Origin: Quercus robur
Taxonomy: Eukaryota; Streptophyta; Magnoliopsida; Fagales; Fagaceae
Reading direction: 5' to 3'
DNA length: 64,000 bases
Assembly: GCF_932294415.1 (NCBI RefSeq)
Contig: NC_065539.1
Span: 51,603,501 to 51,667,500, forward strand
Shown here one piece after another: positions 14,901 through 24,260 of the stretch (position 1 is the stretch's first letter; each line of letters opens with the position of its first letter). A program made the translations under genes and the position numbers. The notes under the pieces are model-generated. The model was given only the letters and a program-made list of their open reading frames with translations, ran no database searches and was not told the origin of the DNA.

Positions 14901-17691
14901 CCATTAAAAATTTGACCGATAACCGATGAAACCATTTTTCAGCCAATAACCCAGTGGTGGTAGGATGGCATCCCCCCTCCCCCACACATTTTTTTTTTTT
15001 TTCTAACCTGACACAATCGGGTTGAGTGATGGGCTGATCCTCAACCAAGCCCGATCAAACACAAAACTATCAACAAAATTTCTTTTTGAAGAGAAAGTAT
15101 TATTTTTCTAAACTCTAATAAATATATGAAATTTGTCTAGTCTGTCATAATGTACAGAATTATCTAGAAAAATAACTTAATATCTCCCAAGTAATTGTCA
15201 ATGACAATGTTTCATAGATCGATTATCATCTTTATATTGAAACTTTTAGCAATTTACTTTCACTGTAAATTTCCTAATTGAAAAAAATTCCAACGGAACT
15301 TACAAAGTCCTCAAAACCATGAAATATCCAAAACTTAATCAAATGTAAGAGCGTGGTTTTCTGTCATTATTTGAGTGGCTGGTAGAACCTTTGTTAGCAG
15401 CTGTGTAGTTTATTTTTCTTTAGAACTTTGATGGATAGATGTCAATTTTGCGTAGTCAGTCCTTATGGTCTGTTATTGATTTGATGGATTTATATAATTT
15501 GCGTGGTTGATTCCCTAGTTGTATAATCCCTGCATACTTAGGCGACTCTTCTTTTGATGTCAATAAAATCTTCATTGCTTGTAAAAAAAAAAAAAAAAGA
15601 ATGCCAAAACATCACTTATAAAATTAGTGTTGTAGATTTATGTTGGCTCTTTATTTGAGCGATGAAAATTTTGTTCATTTTGAGCAATAATGCTCATGCT
15701 CCAGTTTGAGTCTTTTATGTTATTTCTTTGAAACATGCACTGGGCTTTGCTGAAGCAATTGAAGTGCCTTCAGGTTTTGTGCATAAGGTTTTTTTTAAAG
15801 ACAAGATGGTTGTATTAATTTTTATGCACTGCCTCTTATATCTAGTCAGAATTGTACAGAAAATACATTCTGCTGAGCTCATATATGAATAAGGATCCAC
15901 GTTAATTTTAGGTGTTATTACAGCCAATGAGCTCTAGCTCAGCTGGCTCCTCCTCCCCTTATAATTTTTAGGTGGAGGGTGAGGTTGTGGGTTCAAGGCC
16001 CATTGGGTGTGTGCAACGTACCAATAAAAAGAAAAGTTTGTGATTGCAATCTAATATTTATGATTTTTAGACGATGTGAAAGCTTACTGAATTTTGTCAA
16101 TTAAATTAGAAAGAAGAACATTTTCAAGTTGGCACAGGGAGAGTACATAGCTCCAGAGAAAATTGAGAATGTATATGCAAAGTGCAAATTCATTGCCCAG
16201 TGCTTTATATATGGTGAGGAAATGGAGTTCTATTGCTGGATACTCTCTCTCTCTAGCTCTCACATTTGGGTTGCTGACTGATTATTTGTTCCTGTTGGTA
16301 GGTGACAGCCTGAATTCTTCTTTAGTTGCTGTTGTCTCAGTGGACCAAGATGTTTTAAAAGCATGGGCTGCTTCTGAAGGCATTAAGGTGTTGATTTAGT
16401 GTTTTTAATCTGACAGAAAAGTAATGATTAACTACAGACAAATGAACTTCATAAAGTATGAACTGTTTTCATGTTGCATTCAGAGATGTGCACTTGGCCT
16501 CGTAATGTTATAGCCAATGAGGAAAATATTGATGCTAATAAAAATGGTGAAAAAAAAAAAAAATCTTTCCTAGCTATATGCTTGAATGTTGAATAGGTGA
16601 AAAGGAGTCGGATAAATCAAATGCATAGGGATGCATGCTAGCTTGGTGCTACATCTTATAGGCACAATAAGGCAGAAAATAAAATTTTGTTAGTGAAAAG
16701 ATTTATTAGTTTTGTTATCTTTATCAGTTCAGTATCCTGTATTTCCAATGGTCCACTTCATCTATCCTTGTCAAGGACCATGTAACTGATAAACATACCT
16801 GTGCAGGAAAACTGTTCTGTAGGTTATGTGTGTCCAGCTATCCTTTTAATAACGTCTTATTTATCAGCTGAGAATGATTCATTTGAATTCAGAGTCTCAT
16901 GATTGGGTAGGATATTTACCTATCTATTCTTGAACTGAAGCCAGTCTAGGTCCAGTTAGAAATTTTCGGTCTAACCTTTGTTTTGCTCAAAGGGGAGGAA
17001 TGGACAACCTTCAAGAATGAATGAAGGCCGAACTCTTTTTCTTCATTGCTGTTGAAAGATTTATTGTTCTTAGGAGGAATATGCATTTGCCCTCATTTTT
17101 TCGTCTTAAAGTAATACTTGGGTTTCGTTTGTAGAAGAGAAAAAGAGGATGGGGGAAGGGGTAATAGGAAAAAAGGAAAAGTTCTAAAATTCCGTACGTA
17201 TCTTACTTGTGATTCTCAATGTGTTAATGCAGTATGAAGATTTAGGGCAATTGTGCAATGATCCCAGAGCAAGGGCTGCTGTCTTGGCTGATATGGATGC
17301 CATTGGGAGAGAAGCTCAGGCAAGTTATCGCAAATACTATGCTGCTCTGGCTGTCCGATTGCACCTTCTGAGATTTCTGACAAATTTTATTCATAACTTA
17401 TAAATTTGATTTGCAGTTGAGAGGTTTTGAATTTGCAAAAGCTGTGACTTTGGTGCATGAACCATTTACGCTGGAGAATGGTCTGCTTACTCCTACCTTT
17501 AAGGCAAGTGTTCAGCTTCAATAACCTAAGAGCTATGCACTATTGCATGTATTAATTAATAATGAATCTCTGACTGTTTTCTTGTTTTCCACCAGGTTAA
17601 GAGACCTCAAGCAAAGGAGTATTTTGCAAAAGCAATAGCTAATATGTATGCAGAGCTGTCAATGTCGGACCCCTCTCAAAAAGCACCGTGA
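2693..17691 (+). CDS. LACS6: Long-chain acyl-CoA synthetase, peroxisomal, LACS6-like (23 exons)
   Basis: Activates long-chain fatty acids to acyl-CoA with ATP and CoA; the LACS6/7 clade feeds peroxisomal beta-oxidation. Exons: 2693-2807, 7095-7155, 7249-7326, 7941-8012, 8136-8217, 8376-8481, 8574-8650, 9536-9580, 9664-9750, 10914-11003, 11122-11201, 11323-11416, 11955-12043, 12135-12223, 12740-12869, 12977-13095, 14072-14195, 14285-14371, 16110-16213, 16302-16387, 17233-17319, 17417-17503, 17596-17691. They sum to 2085 nt, one frame, 694 residues plus TGA (Arabidopsis LACS6 is about 700). Residues 9-17 (RLKAIHGHL) fit the PTS2 signal R-L-x5-H-L. The C-terminus ends QKAP with no SKL-type PTS1, which favours LACS6 over LACS7. 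AMP-binding motif [10 protein letters not shown] is at ~262-271, EGYGMTE at ~440-446, HTGDIG at ~524-529, and [14 protein letters not shown] in the C-terminal domain. No stop or frameshift is seen. Introns 20-21 and 21-22 junctions: the last two introns use GC donors. Intron 1 is 4.3 kb. Confidence 0.95.
2811..2846 (+). repeat. (CT)18 microsatellite beside the LACS6 exon 1 donor
   Basis: A perfect CT dinucleotide run starts three bases after the GT donor of LACS6 exon 1 (donor at 2808-2809). It is therefore transcribed as the start of the 4.3-kb first intron. Its length is expected to vary between alleles. Confidence 0.9.
3146..3380 (+). repeat. Three tandem ~77-bp units in LACS6 intron 1
   Basis: The block 'catttggtttttattccaat' recurs at 3146, 3223 and 3299. 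Each copy is followed by 'atccaaaaaag', 'aaattcaagaggga' and 'tctgggtttgatttgg'. Weaker, related ~85-bp units ('ctgtgaatt...agagctcg') continue to about 3620. The whole array lies inside intron 1 and is spliced out. Confidence 0.85.
4770..5850 (+). mobile_element. Degenerate LTR, first copy, in LACS6 intron 1
   Basis: The segment from 'gtggcttgaatcggattg' through 'tagaatgctctctcttgtgc', 'ggaatacaccctagg' and 'tagttttatttgttcctatt' to 'agtgcttggagg' aligns in order with 6303-6805. It carries about 550 extra bases in the middle (about 5110-5660), probably a nested insertion or a deletion in the other copy. It reads as an old LTR. No internal retroelement coding is seen between the two copies. 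Confidence 0.6.
6303..6829 (+). mobile_element. Degenerate LTR, second copy, followed by a tRNA-iMet primer site
   Basis: This is the second copy of the sequence at 4770-5850. It ends beside 'tagtatcagagc' (6818-6829), which matches the plant initiator-Met primer-binding site TGGTATCAGAGC at 11 of 12 positions and is followed by 'taacaaaggcc', a common Copia leader. A 5' LTR plus PBS is therefore recognisable. The internal domains are gone; LACS6 exon 2 starts about 265 bases downstream. Confidence 0.65.
7395..7505 (-). mobile_element. tRNA-derived SINE fragment in LACS6 intron 3
   Basis: Read on the minus strand, this has an A-box-like 'cttgtagttcaagtgaca' and, about 35 bases later, a B-box-like 'gggtttaaatcctctc', the layout of a tRNA-derived SINE. 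A related plus-strand copy with a poly-A tail lies at 37225-37340. Confidence 0.55.
8800..9480 (-). mobile_element. RTE-type LINE reverse transcriptase remnant
   Basis: The minus strand encodes residues such as [31 protein letters not shown] and IPFKLK (frame 9478-9245). These match the conserved end of plant RTE-like reverse transcriptases (FKYLGS..HKDGEI...HRI..GWMKWR...KIPLKLKGKFY). Further degenerate matches run left to about 8800 (for example 'gcccaacattttagtaccat'). It lies in LACS6 intron 7, antisense to the gene, and is broken by stops. Confidence 0.7.
9868..10389 (-). mobile_element. 3' end of an L1-type LINE in LACS6 intron 9
   Basis: The minus strand shows the zf-RVT region of L1 elements in broken frames: FPWKSI, then a HLLLHCP-like stretch with TREWS, then a degenerate CIWRER-like stretch. 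The 3' tail is 'ctaataaaacttatcactta' followed on this strand by an A-run (the T-run at 9866-9880). It is 5'-truncated and antisense to LACS6. Confidence 0.75.
15340..15598 (+). mobile_element. L1 LINE 3' tail in LACS6 intron 18
   Basis: The sequence ends with 'ccctgcatacttaggcgact', 'caataaaatcttcattgctt' and a poly-A run (15582-15598). This is the typical 3' terminus of plant L1 elements. No coding part remains. Intron 18 (14372-16109) also contains unassigned 'gaacccaacccaccc'-type sequence at 14620-15060 that may be another transposon scrap. Confidence 0.6.
15925..16035 (+). mobile_element. SINE-like tRNA-derived element in LACS6 intron 18
   Basis: An A-box-like 'tctagctcagctggctcc' and a B-box-like 'gtgggttcaaggccc' are spaced as in an old tRNA-derived SINE, followed by 'aataaaaagaaaag'. 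The internal sequence differs from the copies at 7395 and 37225, so it is probably another SINE family. Confidence 0.55.
17320..17505 (+). promoter_or_regulatory. Two GC-type splice donors of LACS6 (introns 21 and 22)
   Basis: Exon 21 ends 'gaagctcag' and is followed by 'gcaagt' at 17320. Exon 22 ends 'cctttaag' and is followed by 'gcaagt' at 17504. Both exons are 87 nt, and only this reading keeps the conserved protein ([15 protein letters not shown] and [16 protein letters not shown]). The flanks (AG|GCAAGT) match the strong consensus of GC-AG introns. The acceptors are ordinary 'ttgcag' and 'accag'. Confidence 0.9.
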
Positions 17692-17844
17692 AGTTAAGAG
17701 TTTGTAAAGAAGCAGGGAATTAGAAAATCAAGCCAAGTATCCTCCAAGCAATAAAGAGATTCGTAGTTATTACACGATGGAATGGTTGGCGCTGCCATTA
17801 TCTACTGAAGCATCTTGCGTCATGATTTTTTTTCTTTCTTACAA

Positions 17845-17850
17845 AATAAA
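17845..17850 (+). terminator. Candidate polyadenylation signal of LACS6
   Basis: An AATAAA lies about 155 bases after the TGA stop, in T-rich sequence. 'tcaataaag' at 17748-17756 is a second candidate. The actual cleavage site cannot be seen. Confidence 0.4.
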
Positions 17851-19620
17851 ATCAAAATTAATTTGTCATGTTGTTCATTGTATCAGTGTATTCTACATTT
17901 TTTTTTCTCAATAAGAAGCCATAATTTTGAGCGAGTTCGAATATGGAAATGCTGAGGCATTAATTAAAATTATCTTCTGGAAGTGTGATTTTTTTTTTTT
18001 CCAATTGCATTGATGCAGAAACTCGTGATGAGGGGGGCTGGAGTTATGTATAGATGCGGAGGGGGAAGAAATTATATCAGGTTAGCCAATTCATCCTAGG
18101 CAGCAGAAAGAGTGAAAGAGAGATTTACATCATAAATATGACTAGGAATTTATAAGTCTTAATATTTTATTTTGGGCTAATGTTGATATTTATAGCTTTT
18201 CAAGCAGTTGATTTCATTCTATACCAAGTAATTACATGAATAAATCCATGTAATATAGTCTTAAGATGTTCATTAGGAGCTTTGATCCCAAAATCTCACT
18301 AATCCCTTGAGAACCGTGACCAACATTGAAAATCATAGAGAACCTCTCCAAAGTTGGCTCTACAAAAGGTAGCAAAAGTGACTATACTATGGTAACTATT
18401 ATGGCGGATTGCCAACATCAAAAGTATTTTATGCTACTTCGTGGTGTACAGGAGGCTATTTCAGTCTAGGCTTTCAATTGCTTTGAGAAATTTTTGTTAA
18501 TTTGGGTGACAGTTTCATGGGGAGTTGGGATTTTGTAATATAAAATAATCTAGTTTCACGGGGAGTTTGGAGTTTTAAGGATTGTAAATATATAATGAAT
18601 AAAAAAATGGAAATGGGAAGGAAATAATATTCAATTGGAATAAAAGGGGGAAAAAAATTATCACCAAAGATATAACCAAAAGCATGATATTTTTTAAAAT
18701 AATTTCCTTGATGTGGTCAATTTCGTGAACTACAAAAGATCTATAAATTATCCTTTTTGAGTACACAAGAAAGCTATTTCAATAAGGTTGTTGTTTCTTG
18801 TATTAATCTTCTTGATCTATATATGTGGTAGTGGTACCCTTTCATGCTTGCTTGCAATAGCTTTAATTATTCCTCGTTACGTTTAAAATCTTCAATTGTC
18901 TACAAGTTGCTGGTATTCCTTACTCCAACCATTGCTTATCATACACATTCAGATCATTTTCTTTTCACCGTTAATTAGAGACCCACTATAGTAAATTTCA
19001 ATATTACATGGGTAGGTAGGTGTGTTTCCAATTTTGAATTCTTGAATCCCGCTCACCATGCAACAATTATCTTCAAAAATCAAGAAAAACTGAAAAACTC
19101 AAATATTTAATCATCCAATTGCCCAAGCTTCTAAAATGGATGTTGCCCATGGTGAGGCTTGAAGCAACCTGATTCACCCCATCCTTTAGGATCACACCTA
19201 CCCACCCATCAAACACACTCAAACAACTCTAGAAACCCACTGCTATTCCTCACAAAAATCCCATGACCAAACCCACATCATAAGCTGAAATTCACATTCT
19301 CAACCTATATTGTGTCTCTGAATAGATTAAATGGTAAACATTCAAATTGGACTCACATGACCAAACCCAACTACAGAAGAGATGGATAGAGTCACTTGTG
19401 TTATGTCCAATTGAGGATATGAAGAAAAACAAAAGGCTGAAATAATAATTTTGAAACAAAAATTAGGTCCAAGATGAACTAATTTTCTTTCATTAATATA
19501 TATCATAAACATACATTACAAAGTATGATGTATAATCTACATAGAAGAATTGAATTTGACAGAAATGCCACAATGCAACAACTATGGCTTTGTCATCGGG
19601 GTATTTTTGTGCTTCAGACA
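17851..19620. other. AT-rich intergenic stretch after LACS6
   Basis: I find no coding pattern, RNA gene or element with recognisable ends. Open frames here are short and compositionally biased (for example minus 18575-18766, rich in I/L/F/Y from A/T tracts). Confidence 0.5.
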
Positions 19621-20542
19621 TGTTAGGTTTTTAGATCCTTGTAAACTAGATTGTTTAACCTAATTAATTAATTAAGTGGATATTTAGGTTTATTATTCAG
19701 ATCTAGGTCAAACAAACATAAATCATATATGTAAAGCAACGGAAATATAAAAAACACAACGATATCATCACCTAGGAAAACCAAACCGGTAAAAAATCTA
19801 GGGATGATTTAACCTAGCTATCCTCAAGGTAAAAAGCAAATCCACTAGAAAGAATTGAAGTTTACAATAGGATTTAGACCACTAACATCCTATTGCTACT
19901 ACATGTAGAACTTACTACCACAATCCTATGATAGCTCCGAGTCCATAGACTACTTTTTTCTTTGGCCTTTACAACACAACACCCACACTTGTGACTTTGA
20001 GACTCCACTCAAAAATTTATCAACAAAAACTCTCCTGTTTATGACTCCAAGACTACCCTTGAAGGTATAGATCATCAGCACCTTTAATGACTAGATAAGG
20101 CAACAACTTTTACAATACTGGATCTTGAGATTCTTCAAGGAATAATACCAGTAGAAGATATGAGTAAGCTTTTTGGGTACAAAATCTTAGATACAAAAGA
20201 GACATACTCTTTTCTCTCTGAAAAGCCTTATTAAAAACGTGCTTAGGGTTTCCTTTATATACTAGAAGAAGTAGATTTGAAACCCTAATCCTTTTTGGGC
20301 TTGAACTATTGTTGGGCCGAACTTAAAATTCTGCAGACCCGTATTTCGATCGATTGAGCCTGTCTCTCAATTGGTCGAACCAGAAAAATTTTGAAATATT
20401 CTTTCTGTAGCTTACTTGTTCTTGAATCTTGACTTAAAACACCTTGAGCATTGTCTAATAATACCTATAAACTCTAGGATCTATATCTAGACAAGTTTGT
20501 GTTCACGATTTGCTAATTGTTCTAAACTTTTAGAACCTAACA
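19621..20542 (-). mobile_element. Solo LTR, 922 bp, probably Copia (SIRE/Maximus-like)
   Basis: Starts 'tgttaggttttta' and ends 'ttagaacctaaca', giving the TG...CA ends and the 8-9-bp terminal inverted repeat of an LTR. Flanking pentamers are 'agaca' (left) and 'ataca' (right), a one-mismatch target duplication. On the minus strand 'ttttttaccggtttggtttt' then 'cctaggtgatgatat' resembles the end region of SIRE-type LTRs. No partner LTR or internal region adjoins, so it is a solo LTR from recombination. Confidence 0.65.
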
Positions 20543-20801
20543 ATACATTTACTAATGAATTATTTTAGGAAAATTTTGATACAAATACTTTCATAAAAAA
20601 TATAAAAAAAAATTGTAAAAAAGATGAGTTGATTTTTCTTTTTTTATAATTTTTTTTTTCTAAACCAATACTCTTAGGATATTCATTAACATTTCCCAAT
20701 TAAAAAAGGGCTAGTAATTGTAAATTGACAATAGCCAATAGAAATGAGGTAAGAGTAGTGGCACTAGTACACTTTGTTCTTGTTGTTGTTGTTTTTTCCC
20801 C
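20543..20801. other. AT-rich spacer
   Basis: A short A/T-rich spacer between the solo LTR and the hAT MITE; I see no gene or element ends in it. Confidence 0.5.
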
Positions 20802-20809
20802 CTTAAAAT

Positions 20810-21375
20810 TAGGGGTGGCAATTCGTGTTCGTGTGTCGAGTTCATGTCGTGTCAACTTATGAATACTTGATGATATAGGTCAACACTAACCCGACATGTT
20901 TATTAAACGGGTCAAGATTTCTCAATCCTAACACAACCCATTTATTAATCAGGTCAATCGTGTTGACCTGCTATCAGATTTTATCAAAAAAAAAATATTA
21001 TGAAAAAACAAACAAATAAATTTTTTTAATATAAAATTCAAAACTAACGAGTAATTACATCACAAATAATCATTCAAAACTAAAGCATATCATAATATCA
21101 CAAATCACAATATGTCAAAGAAAATAAACCACAACAACTAATAAGTTTATATACCTAAAGTTTGAAGAGTATAGTGGTAAAATGTAATTTAATTAAACGG
21201 GTCAGATGGGTCAAACAGGTTCTATATGTTCAACACTAACCCAACCCGTTTATGAATCAGGTCAGCCGTGTCAACTCGAATACGACACGAATCCGTTAAG
21301 CCTCAACCCATAACCTGCTAATTTCATGTTGTGTCGTGTCGGGTTCACGGGTCATGCCCAATTTTGCCACCCCTA
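20810..21375. mobile_element. Non-autonomous hAT element (MITE), 566 bp, 8-bp target duplication
   Basis: Left end 'taggggtggcaatt' and right end 'attttgccacccct'+'a' are inverted copies (12 matching terminal bases, TAGGGGTGGCAA). They are bordered by a perfect 8-bp direct repeat CTTAAAAT at 20802-20809 and 21376-21383. An 8-bp duplication with this terminus fits hAT. Subterminal 'cgtgtc', 'gggtcaa' and 'aacccg' words recur in both orientations. There is no coding capacity. A long A-run follows at about 21401-21436. Confidence 0.9.
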
Positions 21376-21401
21376 CTTAAAATGAAGGAAAAAAGAAAAA
21401 G

Positions 21402-21437
<36 letters not shown>

Positions 21438-22238
21438 GAGGTTATTTTAAGATTTCCCAGTAGAGTGGAGGCAGGCATGCCAAAACTCTAAGGAATTCTA
21501 GTATATTTTCTTAATAAAATTTATAATAAAAAAAAAGAAAAAAAAGAAGAAGAAGAAAGAAACGATTCGTTTGGATTGTAACCTAATAAGTATAAATATA
21601 AATTAAAAATATAATTAGAGAACCAGTTCTCACACTCTCTTAATTTTAGCTAAGCTCACTTTCTTAGCCTCTCTTAACCTTACCAGAGCATAGGGGTGGC
21701 AAATGGGCGGGTTGGGTCATAAACGGATTGGGTCATAAATGGGTTGAGTGTGTAATTATCCATTTATCCATTTATGACCCGTTTATTTATAAATTAATTA
21801 TCCATTACCCGCCCAACCCATTTAATTAGTAACCCGCCTATTTAACCCAATATGACACAAATAAATAAATAACTTGTTAAAAACTTTAAAAACAAAAATT
21901 AAAAAGTTCAAAAATCACTTTTCCTGGTCTTTCCTTTCATTTTCCCTTCATAAAATTCATTTCTCAGCAACCAAACAAAGCCAAAGAGAGAGAAAGAAAA
22001 TGACTTTTTTCTTCTCTATTTTTTTTTTCTCGGCAATGAAACAGAGTCTCAAAATTCCTTTCATTTCCTCTTTCCCTTCTATTCCCTCTGCTTTGCTCGG
22101 CAACCAAACAGACCATTAGAGAAAGAAAGAGAAAAAGTAAATTTCAAACTAGGGTTTCTGATCCTAAATTTAAAAATTCAAAAACAAAAGGCACAAACCC
22201 AATAGAGGAAAAAAGAAATTCAAATCCTGGTCAAGTAC

Positions 22239-22293
22239 CTTGAAGATTTCTGGGTCCGATCACGCCCGGATTGTTCTCGTCCGATCCAGCCAT
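22239..22293 (-). pseudogene. Captured first exon of a B2-type cyclin
   Basis: On the minus strand an ATG at 22293 opens MAGSDENNPGVIGPRNLQ, 18 codons plus one base, then a good donor ('aag|gtactt'). The peptide matches the conserved N-terminus of plant B2-type mitotic cyclins (MxGSDENxxGVIGPxN). What follows on this strand ('gtttctgatc', 'gtctgtttggttgccgag') looks like intron. No cyclin box is present anywhere in the window. It sits inside the hAT element, divergent from the dynein light chain exon with 53 bases between the two ATGs. Confidence 0.7.
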
Positions 22294-22346
22294 TTCTCTA
22301 TCAAATCCAAAAATATAAAGAATAAAAAAAATAAAAATAAAAATAA

Positions 22347-22529
22347 ATGAGCGAAGACGCTAAGAGAAGCATCCAAGGAGCACTGGCGATGAAACCACTG
22401 AGCTCCGATGACCGGAAACCCTCGTCTGAGGCGGCTGCAGCCACCCCTCCCACCAACAAGCACGTCATCATCAAGATCAACGACGTGCTCCCCGAAATGC
22501 AGAAGGAGGCTGTCGACACCGCCATCTCT
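22347..22529 (+). pseudogene. Captured first exon of a dynein light chain (LC8-like) gene
   Basis: The ATG at 22347 opens MSEDAKRSIQGALAMKP, followed by DDRKPSSE, NKHVIIKINDVLPEMQKEAV and DTAIS. This is the exon 1 pattern of plant LC8-type dynein light chains, which normally continue into FEKYN..KD..., the part that binds cargo. After 61 codons there is a possible donor ('tct|gttggc') and then CT-rich, intron-like sequence. Read through, the frame ends at 22610 in low-complexity codons. The remaining exon is absent downstream, so this is a fragment. Codon use is GC-rich compared with its surroundings. Confidence 0.75.
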
Positions 22530-23118
22530 GTTGGCCTTTCTTTCTCTCTATCTATCTCACTTTATATCAAAAAAAAAAAAAAAAAAGTTGGGTTTGTAAT
22601 TTTTACTTAGTTTTTATATCTGGGTTTGTGTTTTATTTTATTTTATTAGTAAATAAGTTGATACACTGCCTTTGGTGAACTCCGATTCCATCCTCGTTCT
22701 CTCTCTAAAATTTCCTTTTGTTTGGTTGCTGAGAAAATCTGAGGGAAAGTGTTAGGGCTTAGAAATATAGAGGTTAAAGTGTTTGGAAAAGTGTTTGGTT
22801 ACTGAGAAAATCTGATGGAGAGGGAGACTGTTTATTTAAGTTTTAGATTTTAGAAGGGTTTATTGGGTATTAGTGGGTTTATTTAATTCTAAATTTTAGA
22901 TGGGTTTAGTGGGTATTAGTGGATTTATCCATTTAGACCCATCTAATTAAATAACCAAATGGATCTTTATCCATTTAATCCAAATACTCAAATGGGTTGA
23001 GTTAAGAATTATCCAAATAAGGTGGGTAATGGGCGGGTTCATGGATATGGATTAAAATTGTCACCCCTAGCAGAGCAACACTCCACCGTCTCCTACTCTA
23101 CGGGATCCTTCACCGTAA

Positions 23119-23119
23119 C

Positions 23120-23209
<90 letters not shown>
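23119..23209. repeat. (TC)n microsatellite, about 90 bp
   Basis: A nearly pure CT dinucleotide tract ('ctctctgtctctct' then uninterrupted). It lies about 45 bases right of the hAT element. Confidence 0.95.
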
Positions 23210-23211
<2 letters not shown>

Positions 23212-23478
23212 GCTTGTATTTTTTTCTTGATACATAAGGGATAGTGTTGTTCAATTGATTAAATCATGTTGCAATTAATAGAGAAGAAGTTGCAATTAAT
23301 CCTTTGTTGATGATGGAAACGGAAATGAAAGCGAGAACTCTGTACGTATGTTTCGAAACTGTAGGGGAATTTGCGACTTCCTTGATCCACTCCATGAAAT
23401 TTAGTGATCTCTTGTCATGCTCATGGCACTGCATCGAAGAATGCATTTTTGCTATTCTACTAATACTTGTAGGGTGTT

Positions 23479-23733
23479 GTTAACGGGTGCTGTGCAGCAC
23501 CTATTAATGTGATAAAATTTAAATTAAATTATTCACTTTTTTTTAGGGATGTAGAAAAAACTGAATATGTATTAAATGTGTGTCAGTTTAGATGGAGAAA
23601 GTCAAATCATTTTGTGATAAAATACAGCTGAAAAATAAAATTTTGTCAATTTTCTATGCAGATGGGATTTATGATAGATCATAAATGAATCACAGTTGGT
23701 TCATTAACAGGTGCTAGCCGGCACCTAATTAAC
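23479..23733. mobile_element. Palindrome-ended MITE, 255 bp
   Basis: The left end 'gttaacgggtgctgtgcagc' + 'acctattaatg' pairs with the right end, whose reverse complement reads 'gttaattaggtgccggctag' + 'cacctgttaatg', about 31 bases. Each end is also itself near-palindromic around 'ggtgc...gcacc'. The interior is AT-rich and non-coding. I cannot fix a target duplication or the superfamily. Confidence 0.55.
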
Positions 23734-23747
23734 AAAGTCCATACTCG

Positions 23748-24040
23748 TATTACAAGAAAATAGCCATATTGCAACGAAATTTTTTGTTGCAATAAGTTTC
23801 ATATTGTTGCAACAAACCTCTATTGCAACGAAATTTTTTCATTACCTACTGTTGCGATAAAGTCTATGGCAATAGACTATTGCAATAAAAATTTTGTTGC
23901 AATAGAGTTTTGTTGCAATAAGTTTGTTGCAATAAAAGATTTTTATTATTATTAAAAATACTTTATTGCAACAAAAAATATTGCTGCTATAATTTATTGC
24001 AACAAATTTTTTGTTGCGATAAGTTACTGCAATAGTAATT
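23748..24040. mobile_element. CACTA-like transposon end with subterminal repeats
   Basis: 'tattacaagaaaatagcc' resembles the plant CACTA terminus CACTACAAGAAAA with a decayed first triplet. It is followed by about ten short copies of 'ttgcaacgaaatt'/'ttgttgcaataa' in both orientations, as in CACTA subterminal regions. The matching right end ('ttttcttgtagtg') was not found, so it is partial. Confidence 0.45.
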
Positions 24041-24260
24041 TTTCAATCTTTGTTCCTAAAATATCCTCAATTAAGCTTCTTAGTTGCCCTCTTTCTACGT
24101 TGAACCTAGTGCGCTCACTGTTGTGACTTGTATTATCCGATAATTTCATTAGCTTATGGCGATTACCGATCATCCCAATATTTAGAGACCCTAAGCTTCC
24201 ATGTGTAAATCCACTCAACTCCAACTCAATCACCGCCTTTATAATACTTTTGATGATACA

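Larger units (their letters stand above)
21691..23069. mobile_element. Gene-carrying hAT element (1379 bp) with two host first exons
   Basis: Left end 'taggggtggcaaat' and right end 'ttgtcacccct'+'a' are inverted, and the terminus is shared with the MITE at 20810. Flanking octamers ccagagca (21683-21690) and gcagagca (23070-23077) match at 7 of 8. Subterminal 'gggcgggtt', 'aacccattta' and 'ccatttatcc' words crowd both arms. The middle is GC-richer and codes for two unrelated first exons, one per strand (see 22239-22293 and 22347-22529). No transposase is present, so movement would need a transposase in trans. I read it as a Pack-type hAT. An alternative is a host promoter region that was invaded, but neither fragment has its downstream exons here. 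Confidence 0.75.

Noticed and set aside
2693..17691. LACS6 as a pseudogene because of its many repeats and two missing GT donors
   Set aside because: All 23 exons join in one frame with intact motifs, and the GC donors have the strong AG|GCAAGT context of functional GC-AG introns.
21874..22119. 81-codon plus-strand frame (K/F/S-rich)
   Set aside because: Low-complexity sequence antisense to the presumed cyclin intron within the hAT element; no protein resemblance.
22260..22525. Two minus-strand frames opposite the dynein light chain fragment
   Set aside because: Shadows of the GC-rich plus-strand exon; one merely extends past the true cyclin exon region in another frame.
23022..23237. 71-codon frame with a long Ser-Leu repeat
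   Set aside because: Produced by the (TC)n microsatellite.
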